Shown here: positions 54,961-62,810 of the stretch, piece after piece
Layout: each line of letters opens with the position of its first letter
Numbering within the stretch: the first letter of the stretch is position 1
Assembly: GCA_028285415.1 (NCBI GenBank)
Contig: JANQPF010000010.1
Location: 124,001 to 188,000 of the forward strand
Length of the DNA stretch: 64,000 nucleotides
Direction of reading: 5' to 3'
From: Pseudomonadales bacterium
GTDB lineage: Bacteria; Pseudomonadota; Gammaproteobacteria; Pseudomonadales; Azotimanducaceae
Notes under the pieces: generated by a model
What the model saw: the letters and a program-made list of their open reading frames with translations, nothing else
Database searches by the model: none
What the model was told of the DNA's origin: nothing
Program-made: the position numbers and the translations under genes

Positions 54961-55786
54961 GCTTGAACTCAGGCGGCCGCTTCTCGATGAACGAGCGTAC
55001 ACCCTCGCGGAAGTCCTCCCGCTCGAGACTTTGCGCCATCCAATCGTTCGTTTCCTGCATGGCTTCACCCAGCGGCATGTTGAGGTGACGATGGACCTGC
55101 GCCTTGATGACTTTGAGTGAGGTTGGGCTGCAGTTGGCGGCCAGATCCTCGATGTAGGAGATGGCGGCGTCGAGGGACTCTCCGGTTTCGACCAGGCGCT
55201 CGGCAAGGCCCAGCGCTTTGGCCTCTGCGCCGTCGAACTTGCGTGCGCTCCACAGCAGATCCAGGGCGTTGCCGCTGCCAATGAGGCGCGGCAGGGTCCA
55301 GCTGATGCTGTGCTCGGCAATCAGTCCGCGCTGGGCAAAGGCCGTGCTGAACTTCGCCTGGCGTTCGACAAAGCGCATGTCGGCGAGGAGGGCTACCGCC
55401 AGGCCCAGACCCGCGCAGGCGCCGTTGATGGCGGCAATGATGGGTTTGCGCACCGCTTGCAGGTACGTGTACGTGATTTGAAAGTTCTCTCCCAGCGCCG
55501 GGTCGCCGGGCGATGCACGCAGGGCGCTCAAATCTTCAGCCTCGCCAGACCCGGAACTCAGGTTGTCCAGAGCGCCCATGTCCATACCTGGACAGAAACC
55601 CCGTCCCGCTCCGGTCAGCACGATGCCGACGACGTTTTCGTCCGTCTCCGCTGCCGCCAGTGCGTGGCGGATCTCTGCCAGCATTCGCGTCGTGAACGCG
55701 TTCAGCGCGTCGGGCCGATTGAGGGTAATGATGGCTACGGGATCTTTGACCGTGTAGATGATGTCCTGGTACTCGACGGTGCTCAT
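54947..55786 (-). CDS. Enoyl-CoA hydratase/isomerase family protein
   Basis: The 279-residue crotonase has the N-terminal VAIITLNRPDALNAFTTRML, the oxyanion segment GAGRGFCPGMDMGAL, and KPIIAAINGACAGLGLAVAL with the oxyanion Gly. AQRGLIAEHSISWTLPRLIG carries the hydratase-type Glu in the second active-site position. It would hydrate or isomerise an acyl-CoA. ATG at 55786 has AAGGGGAG seven bases upstream. It is first in the minus-strand six-gene unit, whose promoter must lie in the roughly 130-base divergent gap. Confidence 0.93.
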   Translation of the reverse strand: MSTVEYQDIIYTVKDPVAIITLNRPDALNAFTTRMLAEIRHALAAAETDENVVGIVLTGAGRGFCPGMDMGALDNLSSGSGEAEDLSALRASPGDPALGENFQITYTYLQAVRKPIIAAINGACAGLGLAVALLADMRFVERQAKFSTAFAQRGLIAEHSISWTLPRLIGSGNALDLLWSARKFDGAEAKALGLAERLVETGESLDAAISYIEDLAANCSPTSLKVIKAQVHRHLNMPLGEAMQETNDWMAQSLEREDFREGVRSFIEKRPPEFKRVSV

Positions 55787-55915
55787 GGCGCTCTCCCCTT
55801 GAATCTCGAAAGCCTGCAGCGTACCGGGTATGCCGGTTCGGTACCAGATCCGAGGCGGCACACATCAGTGCGCGAAAGCCTTATCATCAGCGTTTCGATA
55901 TTGCAGGAAGATCAA

Positions 55916-56626
55916 TTGGTCAGAGGGCTGGGAATACTGACCGGCATGCTCGTGCTGGTGGCGGTACTGGTCGGTGGGGCAACGTTGTGGATGGGACCGG
56001 GGCTGGCAAACCTTGCGTTCATCGATCCCAATCGGGAGGCATCCTATACGCTGGTGGATTTTGTGCGGCTGGAACCCGCGGGCGCGCTCGAGGCGCGTTA
56101 TCACCAGCCGCTCGCGGGCCTCCTGGCCAGCGAAGGCGCACGGCTGGCATCCCGCTACCGGCAGGTTTATCTCCTCGAAGGCCGCCGCGCCGACGAATGG
56201 CAGCAGCTGTCGCTGGTGCGCCTGCCGCGCGCTCAGGACCTGGCGCAGATCATGACGTCCGGCCCGTATCGCCTCATCAACCGCAGCGTCACGGACATCG
56301 CAACGCTGAAGCTCGGCAGCTACGAGCCGGCGGCCGATCAGTGGCGCCGCGGTCTGGTCGTGTGGCGCGCGTCGTCAGCCACGGACCCGTTCGTGATGGT
56401 CCGAGAACAGCTCGCGGCAACACAGGGGCGCATCGTCTGGGACAGCCAGGTTGAAGTGTTTGAAGGTGACAGCCGTTGGAACAGAGTGCTCATTGCCGAT
56501 TTTATCGACATGCAGACTGCGCTCGCCTGGCTGCGTTCCCGGGAGATGGAGACGGAACGGGCCATTCTCAACGGTAACGTCGCGGACCTCAGCCTTGCGG
56601 TTTACGAAAGCCTCTCGCGTCAATAA
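55916..56626 (+). CDS. Membrane-anchored protein of unknown function
   Basis: The 236-residue protein starts with one TM (GILTGMLVLVAVLVGGATLW) and then two roughly similar ferredoxin-like halves: YTLVDFVRLEPAGALEARYHQP...QVYLLEGRRADEW and WDSQVEVFEGDSRWNRVLIAD. The strand order and G-R-x-Y pattern recall DUF1330/EthD-like dimeric alpha-beta barrels, but no catalytic residue is evident. TTG at 55916 has AGGA seven bases upstream; GTG at 55868 is an alternative. It is divergent from the accessory operon. Name withheld; the fold assignment is inference. Confidence 0.65.
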   Translation: MVRGLGILTGMLVLVAVLVGGATLWMGPGLANLAFIDPNREASYTLVDFVRLEPAGALEARYHQPLAGLLASEGARLASRYRQVYLLEGRRADEWQQLSLVRLPRAQDLAQIMTSGPYRLINRSVTDIATLKLGSYEPAADQWRRGLVVWRASSATDPFVMVREQLAATQGRIVWDSQVEVFEGDSRWNRVLIADFIDMQTALAWLRSREMETERAILNGNVADLSLAVYESLSRQ

Positions 56627-56655
56627 CAAAGCTTCCGACGCCAGAGGCGGGTTGA

Positions 56656-57333
56656 TCAGATGTTCTGCGTGGCGCGGTTGAATTCGAAAAACTGCACGTG
56701 CCTGAACTCGTCGAATTCCCCAAGATTGGGGTACGTCAGGGCGTCAGCCCGGTGTGTGGTCCGGAAAGCGGGATCCTCGACGCTCGTGACGCGGGAGTCG
56801 GCAATGACGAGTCGCTCGGCGAGCGGTTTGGCGCGTTCTATCAAAGCAAAGTTGCTGCGGTCGTAAAGCACGTCGGCCATGAAAAGCACGTCCAGGTCGC
56901 TCGGCAGATCGCTGACGTCCGCGCAAAATTCGATGTCCACGCCGTTCAGCGCGGCGTTGACACGACTGGCATACAGGGCATCAGCGTCGTTGTCACAGGC
57001 GATCACCCGGCTCGCCCCGGCCCGTTTTGCCGCGATGGCAACCACCCCGGAACCCGCGCCGAGATCGGCGACGGCCTTGCCGCTGACGGCTTCGGGCCGC
57101 GCGTCCAGCCACTGTGCAACGGCGAGACCACTGCCCCAGCAGAATGCCCAGTAGGCGGGCTCAGCAATCACCGCGTGCATGATCTCTCCAGGCAGCGGAC
57201 CCGTGGGAAAGTCGGCGTTGATGAGGCCAAGTTCGAGTCGTGGCAGCCCGGGCAGCTTGACCACCTCGATGCGGCCCATGGGCAGGGTGCGGTGCAGACG
57301 AGCCTGCAGCTCGACGAGGGTCGGGTGCAACAT
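56656..57333 (-). CDS. Class I SAM methyltransferase, ETFB-lysine/NNMT-like group
   Basis: The 225-residue cytosolic enzyme has PAYWAFCWGSGLAVAQWL, then motif I VADLGAGSGVVAIAAKRAGA, acidic motif II IACDNDADALYASRVNAALN, and DLPSDLDVLFMADVLYDRS as motif III/substrate region. This is the bacterial ETFbeta-lysine methyltransferase-like group (AYWA..WGS). In mitochondria the homologue methylates ETFB. An acyl-CoA dehydrogenase, a client of ETF, is encoded 0.6 kb away, but no etf gene is in the window. Substrate remains inferred. It converges on the upstream anchored protein gene. Confidence 0.85.
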   Translation of the reverse strand: MLHPTLVELQARLHRTLPMGRIEVVKLPGLPRLELGLINADFPTGPLPGEIMHAVIAEPAYWAFCWGSGLAVAQWLDARPEAVSGKAVADLGAGSGVVAIAAKRAGASRVIACDNDADALYASRVNAALNGVDIEFCADVSDLPSDLDVLFMADVLYDRSNFALIERAKPLAERLVIADSRVTSVEDPAFRTTHRADALTYPNLGEFDEFRHVQFFEFNRATQNI

Positions 57334-57397
57334 CCTATGCGGACAATCTATTTGACTAAGCGAAAGGTCTGTTGGTGGTTTCTGAGCTGGCGCTGGC

Positions 57398-57661
57398 TTA
57401 GAGCGCCTGGCTTTGCCGGCGGACCCACAAGAGCCCGATGACGCCTAGAGTGAGGACCACCATGAATGAGAAGTCAAGGGAGTCCGCGCTGGTACTGCTC
57501 TTCTCCAACGCGGACGCCCCATAGGTGGACTCCTGTGACGTTGCGGTGATGACAACGTCATTAGGAATGGTACTTGCCTCTGCAATCCCGGCTTCTGCGG
57601 CACATACGCGTGTGCACAGCAAAATGCAAAGTAAGGCTATTAGTAACGGAGTTCGTCTCAC
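57398..57661 (-). CDS. Small protein with signal peptide and C-terminal membrane tag
   Basis: The predicted 87-residue product has a basic start and hydrophobic core (MRRTPLLIALLCILLCTRV, cleavage near CAA). A short Ser/Thr-rich stretch of about 40 residues follows, then a second hydrophobic segment (FSFMVVLTLGVIGLLWV) and the basic tail RRQSQAL. The layout resembles a PEP-CTERM/LPXTG-like sorting tag but has no PEP, GG or LPXTG motif. GTG start; no ribosome site. The codons are more AT-rich than those of neighbours. It could instead be a double-TM protein or chance frame. Confidence 0.5.
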   Translation of the reverse strand: MRRTPLLIALLCILLCTRVCAAEAGIAEASTIPNDVVITATSQESTYGASALEKSSTSADSLDFSFMVVLTLGVIGLLWVRRQSQAL

Positions 57662-57846
57662 GTCGGGATCGCTTCAATAAGTACTGCGGAGAATTTTAGA
57701 GAAGCGCGTCACAAGGTACTGCGCTGCCCATGTATCGCGCATGTAAGAAAATCGTAATTCTGCGACCTGGTCCCGGGGCAGCGTTCTCCCCTCGACATAT
57801 CGCCTTTACTCTGGTTCCATAAACGGTTTGACCCAACGCGATTCAC

Positions 57847-57860
57847 GCCGCTCGAGCGGC
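57847..57860. promoter_or_regulatory. 14-bp perfect palindrome upstream of the acyl-CoA dehydrogenase
   Basis: GCCGCTCGAGCGGC is a perfect inverted repeat 56 bases before the acyl-CoA dehydrogenase ATG, in a 255-base gap without other features. Its place suits an operator for a dimeric repressor such as a TetR-type regulator, but GC-rich palindromes arise by chance in such DNA and no regulator gene is near. Confidence 0.3.
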
Positions 57861-57916
57861 TGAGCTTCGTCGCCGGAAAGACCAATAACGAGACCGTAAG
57901 GAGTAGGGGGCGCTCG

Positions 57917-59062
57917 ATGCCGATGATCCTCAACGAAGAGCAGAACATGCTCAAAGACAGTGCAAAAGATTTTTGCACGAACAACGCACCCATTGCCCAG
58001 CTGCGCAGTCTACGCGACAGCGAAAATGCAGAAGGCTTTGACCGCGACACCTGGAACGCCATGGTGGAGCTTGGCTGGGCGGCCATTCCGTGGGCGGAAG
58101 AACACGGTGGCCTGGCGTTTGGTTACAAGGGTCTTGGCGTCGTTACGGAAGAAACCGGGCGTACCCTGACCGCCAGTCCGCTTTTCAGCAGCGCCTGGGT
58201 GGGCGGCACCGTCGTCAATCTGGGCGGAAGTGATGCGCAGAAAGCGGAGATGCTGGCAAAAGTTGCGACCGGTGAGCTGCTGCTTGCGCTCGCGCTCGAG
58301 GAAGGCCACCGTCACGCGCCTTACAATATTGCCACCAGCGCTGAATCCGCCGGAGATGGCTACACGCTGAACGGCAAGAAGACGTTTGTGCTCGACGGGC
58401 ACGTGGCGGATCAGCTGATCGTCGCTGCGCGCACGAGCGGTGATCAGGGTGCCCGGGACGGCATCACGCTCTTTCTGGTAGATCGCAACGCCGATGGCGT
58501 CAACGTCACCCGCACGCAAATGGTGGATTCGCGCAACGCCGCCAATATTGAGCTCAGCGGCGTCAGCGTCGGGGCGGATGCCGTTGTCGGCAGCGTCGAC
58601 GGTGGCGCTGACATTCTCGATCCGGCGCTCGATATCGCCCGGATTGGCCTTTCTGCGGAGATGCTCGGCAGCCTGCAGGAGTGTTTCGAGCGCACGGTCG
58701 AATACCTCAAGGAACGCAAGCAGTTCGGAGTTGCTATCGGCAGCTTCCAGGCGTTGAAGCACCGCGCAGCCAACATGTTCTGCGAAATTGAGCTTTCCAA
58801 GAGCTGTGTGCTCGAAGCGCTGACGGCGCTGGACGAAGGCCGCGATGCAGCTGAAGTAGCCAAGCTTGCCAGCTTGACCAAGGCCAAGGTCGGTGAGACG
58901 TTCAATCTCGTATCCCGGGAAGGCATTCAGATGCACGGCGGCATCGGTATGACCGACGAATTCGACATTGGCTTCTTCATCAAGCGTGCCGCCGTCACCG
59001 AGCAGACGTTTGGAGACGTCAATTTCCACCGCAACCGCTACGGTGAGCTGGAAGGCTATTGA
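57917..59062 (+). CDS. Acyl-CoA dehydrogenase
   Basis: The 381-residue flavoenzyme has the ACAD N-terminal helices (NEEQNMLKDSAKDFC), a middle beta domain (GYTLNGKKTFVLDG; ADQLIVAARTSG), and the C-terminal bundle (ERKQFGVAIGSFQALKHRAA; EGIQMHGGIGMTDEFDIGFF). Electrons would go to ETF. I cannot place the usual catalytic Glu confidently: the C-terminal KRAAVTEQTFGD differs from the standard segment, as in subunits of heterotetrameric ACADs. SD GGAGTAGGGGG lies before ATG. It is monocistronic and followed by a strong terminator. Confidence 0.9.
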   Translation: MPMILNEEQNMLKDSAKDFCTNNAPIAQLRSLRDSENAEGFDRDTWNAMVELGWAAIPWAEEHGGLAFGYKGLGVVTEETGRTLTASPLFSSAWVGGTVVNLGGSDAQKAEMLAKVATGELLLALALEEGHRHAPYNIATSAESAGDGYTLNGKKTFVLDGHVADQLIVAARTSGDQGARDGITLFLVDRNADGVNVTRTQMVDSRNAANIELSGVSVGADAVVGSVDGGADILDPALDIARIGLSAEMLGSLQECFERTVEYLKERKQFGVAIGSFQALKHRAANMFCEIELSKSCVLEALTALDEGRDAAEVAKLASLTKAKVGETFNLVSREGIQMHGGIGMTDEFDIGFFIKRAAVTEQTFGDVNFHRNRYGELEGY

Positions 59063-59084
59063 TACGCGCTACGCGCGAGACTGG

Positions 59085-59112
59085 AAAAGCTGCCGCAGGG
59101 CAGCTTTTTTTT
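59085..59112. terminator. Bidirectional intrinsic terminator
   Basis: AAAAGCTGCC (59085-59094) and GGCAGCTTTT (59099-59108) form a perfect ten-base stem with loop GCAG. Eight Ts follow on the plus strand and TTTT on the minus strand. It sits between the convergent acyl-CoA dehydrogenase and thioesterase genes and should stop both. Confidence 0.9.
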
Positions 59113-59136
59113 GCCTGACGGAAAGTGCGCCGGAGC

Positions 59137-59634
59137 CTAGCGCCCGGTGATACCAATCCGGTGACCGACCTGAGCCGGCACTGCCAACCCTCCGTGAGCG
59201 GCGTGCAGCGCCTCGATAGCAGCCTGCGCGGCGTCGGGGAAAGGGGCCGAGCGTCGGCTCCGCATGTCCACGTGCATGGCGAGCTGTTCCGAGGTTGCGG
59301 CCAGGTACCCCTCTTTGCGGTGATAGAGCTCCTCAAAGAAGTGCAGACGCTTGTGATCGAAGTCGAGCAGGCGGAAGTGCACTTCCACCTCGTCGCCGAG
59401 CGCGAGCTCGTTCAGGTAGTGCACGTGGACTTCGAGCGTGAAGCAGGAACCGGCGCCGCTGCGCGTATAGGCCTCACCAATGCCGAGATGATCGTAAACG
59501 TGGTCGACGCCGTGGTCGAAAAGCACGTTGTAGAACGCCATGTTCAGGTGGCCGTTATAGTCGATCCAGTCTTCGATGACGGTCTCGGGCGGGCACACGG
59601 CGGGTGTTCCCAGTGGATGCGTAGCTGCGCTCAT
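59137..59634 (-). CDS. Hotdog-fold thioesterase (4-HBT/YbgC-like)
   Basis: The 165-residue protein has the hotdog signature VIEDWIDYNGHLNMAFYNVL, with Asp/Asn/Gly in the active-site positions and VHVHYLNELALGDEVEVHFR as the central strands. It should hydrolyse acyl-CoA thioesters. ATG at 59634 is supported by AGGG upstream and the family length; an upstream ATG at 59700 would add 22 residues. It is divergent from the ThDP gene; its terminator is shared with the acyl-CoA dehydrogenase gene. Confidence 0.87.
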   Translation of the reverse strand: MSAATHPLGTPAVCPPETVIEDWIDYNGHLNMAFYNVLFDHGVDHVYDHLGIGEAYTRSGAGSCFTLEVHVHYLNELALGDEVEVHFRLLDFDHKRLHFFEELYHRKEGYLAATSEQLAMHVDMRSRRSAPFPDAAQAAIEALHAAHGGLAVPAQVGHRIGITGR

Positions 59635-59744
59635 GAGCCCTGTGGACCTCTTGATCGTGGACGAAGCGCGAGTGTGCCGCTGCCGGTAATCTGGCGTCAA
59701 ATCGAGTAAGCTTGGCCCGTTGGGGACAATACTTGAGGGTGTCT

Positions 59745-61313
59745 ATGAACGGTGGCGAGTCGCTGATCCGGGGTCTGGTCAGCGCCGGGGTGAACGTGTG
59801 TTTTGCCAACCCGGGAACGTCGGAAATGCACATGGTGCAGGCAATCGATGGCGTCAATGACATGCGTGCCATCCTCTGCCTTTTCGAAGGGGTCTGTACC
59901 GGTGCGGCGGACGGCTACGCGCGCATGAAAGAAACCCCGGCCTGCACGCTCCTCCATCTCGGTGCGGGGCTCGGCAACGGTATTGCCAATCTGCACAACG
60001 CGCGGCGCGCGGCAACGCCACTCATCAACATCATCGGAGATCATGCAGGCTACCACCTGCCGTACGATGCACCGCTGACATCCAACATCGAGGACATCGC
60101 GCGTGGTGTGTCCGCGTGGATCCGCAGCGCCGGCACGGCGGAAGGCCTGGGTCAGGATGCCCGCGACGCGGCTGCCGCCGCCCTGTCAGCCAATCCCGAC
60201 AGCCTCGGCAACATTGCCACGCTGATTGTGCCCGCGGACTGCGCCTGGGGTAACGGACATGCAACCCACGGACCGAGGCTCACCCGCGAGTTTGCCGAGG
60301 TGACCAACGATGGTGTCATCGAAGCGGTGGATGCGTTGGGCAATGGCGGCGCGGACGCGATGCTTCTCCTCGATGGCGCGGGATTGAGCGCGGAAGGCGT
60401 GCAGCAGGCGGGCCGCATCGCCAGGAAGACGGGTTGCAAAGTGTTCTCGACAACCTTCCCGGCGCGCGTCGAAGCAGGCCCCGGACTCTTCCCGGTCGAG
60501 CGGATGCCGTATTTTCCGGAGCAGGTCCTTGCGGTCATGGAACCGGTCAAGAAACTCGTGCTCGCAGGCGCCAAGGCGCCGGTAAGCTTTTTTGCGTATC
60601 CCGAGACGCCGAGCAGCCTGGTTGCCGAAGGTACGGACGTGGCCACGCTTGCGCACCGCAATGAGAACGTGGTGGCGGCGCTCAAACGTGTGGCTGATGC
60701 GCTGGATGCGCCGGAGTTTCCCGAGACGGTACCGCACGGTAACCGACCCGCGCTACCGGCGGGTGAACTCACCACGGGCGGGGTGGCCCAGGCGCTGGCA
60801 GCGCTCATTCCCGATCAATCGATCATCACGGTCGATTCTGGGGGCGGGGGTGCTGCCTATCCCGCGCTGCAGAAAGCGGTGCGTCACAGCTGGCTGAATC
60901 TCACCGGTGGCAGCATCGGGCAGGGCGGTCCTGCAGCGGTGGGAGCTGCCGTTGCCTGTCCGGACCGGCCGGTTTTTGCCCTCCTTGGCGATGGCGGTGC
61001 GGGGTATACTATTCAGTATCTCTGGACCGCGGCGAGAGAGCGCCTGAACATCGTGACGGTCATATTCTCGAATCGCAGCTACAACATTCTGGACGTCGAA
61101 TACCGCCGCCTGGGGGTCAACACGGTCGGCGAGAAAGCGGCGAGTCTTTTTGACCTTTCGGATCCTGACATCGACTGGGTGAAGCTTGCTGGCGGCTACG
61201 GCGTGCCGGGGCGTAAAACCGCCAGCGCAGAAGATTTTGTTGCGGCGCTGGAGGAAGGTATGGGCACTGAAGGCCCTTATCTCATCGAAGCGGAAGTCAC
61301 CGGGCGGCAGTAA
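59745..61313 (+). CDS. ThDP-dependent enzyme, acetolactate synthase large-subunit-like
   Basis: The 522-residue protein has the three TPP-enzyme domains. PYR holds the catalytic Glu in CLFEGVCTGAADGYARM. A reduced middle domain spans about 190-330. PP holds the GDG...N cofactor motif (LLGDGGAGYTIQYLWT and, 26 residues on, VIFSNRSYNIL). The early ANPGTSEMHMVQAID segment and the lack of a regulatory subunit gene point to the benzoylformate decarboxylase/ALS-like branch rather than IlvB/IlvI. It may decarboxylate a 2-keto acid. ATG at 59745 has GAGGG seven bases upstream. GtrA follows in TAATG. Confidence 0.9.
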   Translation: MNGGESLIRGLVSAGVNVCFANPGTSEMHMVQAIDGVNDMRAILCLFEGVCTGAADGYARMKETPACTLLHLGAGLGNGIANLHNARRAATPLINIIGDHAGYHLPYDAPLTSNIEDIARGVSAWIRSAGTAEGLGQDARDAAAAALSANPDSLGNIATLIVPADCAWGNGHATHGPRLTREFAEVTNDGVIEAVDALGNGGADAMLLLDGAGLSAEGVQQAGRIARKTGCKVFSTTFPARVEAGPGLFPVERMPYFPEQVLAVMEPVKKLVLAGAKAPVSFFAYPETPSSLVAEGTDVATLAHRNENVVAALKRVADALDAPEFPETVPHGNRPALPAGELTTGGVAQALAALIPDQSIITVDSGGGGAAYPALQKAVRHSWLNLTGGSIGQGGPAAVGAAVACPDRPVFALLGDGGAGYTIQYLWTAARERLNIVTVIFSNRSYNILDVEYRRLGVNTVGEKAASLFDLSDPDIDWVKLAGGYGVPGRKTASAEDFVAALEEGMGTEGPYLIEAEVTGRQ

Positions 61314-61777
61314 TGGTCTGGGTGCACCTCTATCGGTTCCTCAGCGTTGGTGCCATTGGCTTTGCCATCGACGCGGGTGTGCTCTGGTTTCTCGTTTATG
61401 TGCTGGATGTGGGCGCCATCCCGGCGCGCGTGGTGTCTTTTGTGATCACCATCAGCGTCACGTTTGTGCTGAACGCCAGATACACCTTCGGCGTATCGGT
61501 GCGCGGATCGAGCAAGAGCCGCTACATTGCCGTCCAGCTCGTGGGGGCGGCGATCAATTTTGTCAGCTACACGGTGCTCGTGCTCACTGGCCCTCTCGCC
61601 GGGCGTCCCCTCTTTGCGCTTATCATTGGTTCCGCGCTGGCTTCTACTCACAATTTCCTGATGATGCGGCGCTTTGTTTTCAATCAGCGCACGCAGCCGG
61701 CCGCGCTGGATGATGCGGCTGAAGAAACCAAGGACGCTACAGACACTCACCCTGCAGTGAATCAACCCACCGGTTGA
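61313..61777 (+). CDS. GtrA-family membrane protein
   Basis: The 154-residue protein has four TM segments in the GtrA pattern: YRFLSVGAIGFAIDAGVLWF, VVSFVITISVTFVLNARYTF, IAVQLVGAAINFVSYTVLVL and FALIIGSALASTHNFLMMRR. The last carries the typical NF..RR.VF. GtrA proteins help flip or modify polyprenyl-linked sugars. Its ATG overlaps the ThDP stop by one base. The acidic tail overlaps the convergent cytochrome gene by 41 bases. Confidence 0.9.
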   Translation: MVWVHLYRFLSVGAIGFAIDAGVLWFLVYVLDVGAIPARVVSFVITISVTFVLNARYTFGVSVRGSSKSRYIAVQLVGAAINFVSYTVLVLTGPLAGRPLFALIIGSALASTHNFLMMRRFVFNQRTQPAALDDAAEETKDATDTHPAVNQPTG

Positions 61778-62810
61778 GGAGACTGAGCCCCTCCTCGTGA
61801 ACGAGGGTGCGGCCGAGCTCGGGCATCATGGTTGCCGGGTCGGAGGTGCTCATGCGGAAGGTCAGGATCGAGCGGTCGGCTGCACCCGGCACGATGCTGT
61901 AAAGGAACCCGCCCGAACCACGGCCTGCTGCGATAGGCGCCTTGCAGACGCCAAGCGCCCCGGGTTCGTGAACCTGGTAGTCGAGCAGGAGCCCCGACGT
62001 ATCGGCAGCGCCCTGGGGGTTGTGACAGTGGCCGCAGTTGATGTCGAGGTAGGAACGGGCCCGATGTTCCAGGCTCGCTTCGGCATTTCCCCATAGCGCG
62101 TTGGCAGAAATGTCGGCCAGGGCGGGTGCCCCTGTCAGCTGGCCGCGCGCCTCCCACAAAGTGATCTGATTCTCACCCGTTACCGGGTGTGCGCGATGCA
62201 GGTGACGGGCTTTGATACCGACCGGTTGAATGGCGCCGCTCGTATGGTTGGTGGCGTGACAGCTTGCGCACTCGTTTTTACTCGGCACCAGATAGTTGAG
62301 ATCCCCGGTTGTCGTTGGCAGCGTCATGAGGTCGCCGGTGATGCTCAAATAGGCATCGTCTCCTCTCCAGACGTAAGGCAGCGCGTCCCAGCCCTCCGCC
62401 TGGCGTACCAGGAGGCGCGTCTCGATGACTTCCGTTTTCCCGAGCGTGGCCGGATTGCCATCCCAGCTCGCATCCAGCAGGGCACGGCCCTTGTCGTCGA
62501 CCGCATACATGAACGTTTTGGAGACGATGCTGCCAACGGGAAACTCGAACGCCTCATAGTCCACGTAGCTCGCCCGGGAATCGGGCGGGATGTAGATGGT
62601 GCGCAGCTTCAGCGCATAGTCGGTAAAAAGCGCGGTGTTGAGGTCGTAAACGAAGCTTTGCGGTGCAAGCTCGAGCGCGCCGTCTTCCTTCCAGACGATA
62701 CCCCACGCGGACAGCCGTTCGGGATAGGCGTCAGCCGCAAACGTGCCAACCGCTGGCGAGCCGCCGCACCCGGTCAGCAGCAGGAGTGCGGCCAGCGCGA
62801 AGCGCCTCAC
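61737..62810 (-). CDS. SO2930-like diheme c-type cytochrome lipoprotein
   Basis: The 357-residue protein has a lipoprotein signal (MRRFALAALLLLTGCGGSPA; lipobox LTGC) and two haem-attachment motifs, CASCHATN near 180 and CGHCHNPQ near 260. Axial Met candidates are MMPEL and MSTSD near the C-terminus. The first half (GIVWKEDGALELAPQSFVYD) is the conserved non-haem part of the TIGR03806/SO2930 family. The ccm operon at 35.6-42.5 kb would mature it. It overlaps the beta-helix gene by four bases. It should be an envelope electron carrier; its reaction is unknown. Confidence 0.9.
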   Translation of the reverse strand: MRRFALAALLLLTGCGGSPAVGTFAADAYPERLSAWGIVWKEDGALELAPQSFVYDLNTALFTDYALKLRTIYIPPDSRASYVDYEAFEFPVGSIVSKTFMYAVDDKGRALLDASWDGNPATLGKTEVIETRLLVRQAEGWDALPYVWRGDDAYLSITGDLMTLPTTTGDLNYLVPSKNECASCHATNHTSGAIQPVGIKARHLHRAHPVTGENQITLWEARGQLTGAPALADISANALWGNAEASLEHRARSYLDINCGHCHNPQGAADTSGLLLDYQVHEPGALGVCKAPIAAGRGSGGFLYSIVPGAADRSILTFRMSTSDPATMMPELGRTLVHEEGLSLLNRWVDSLQGECL

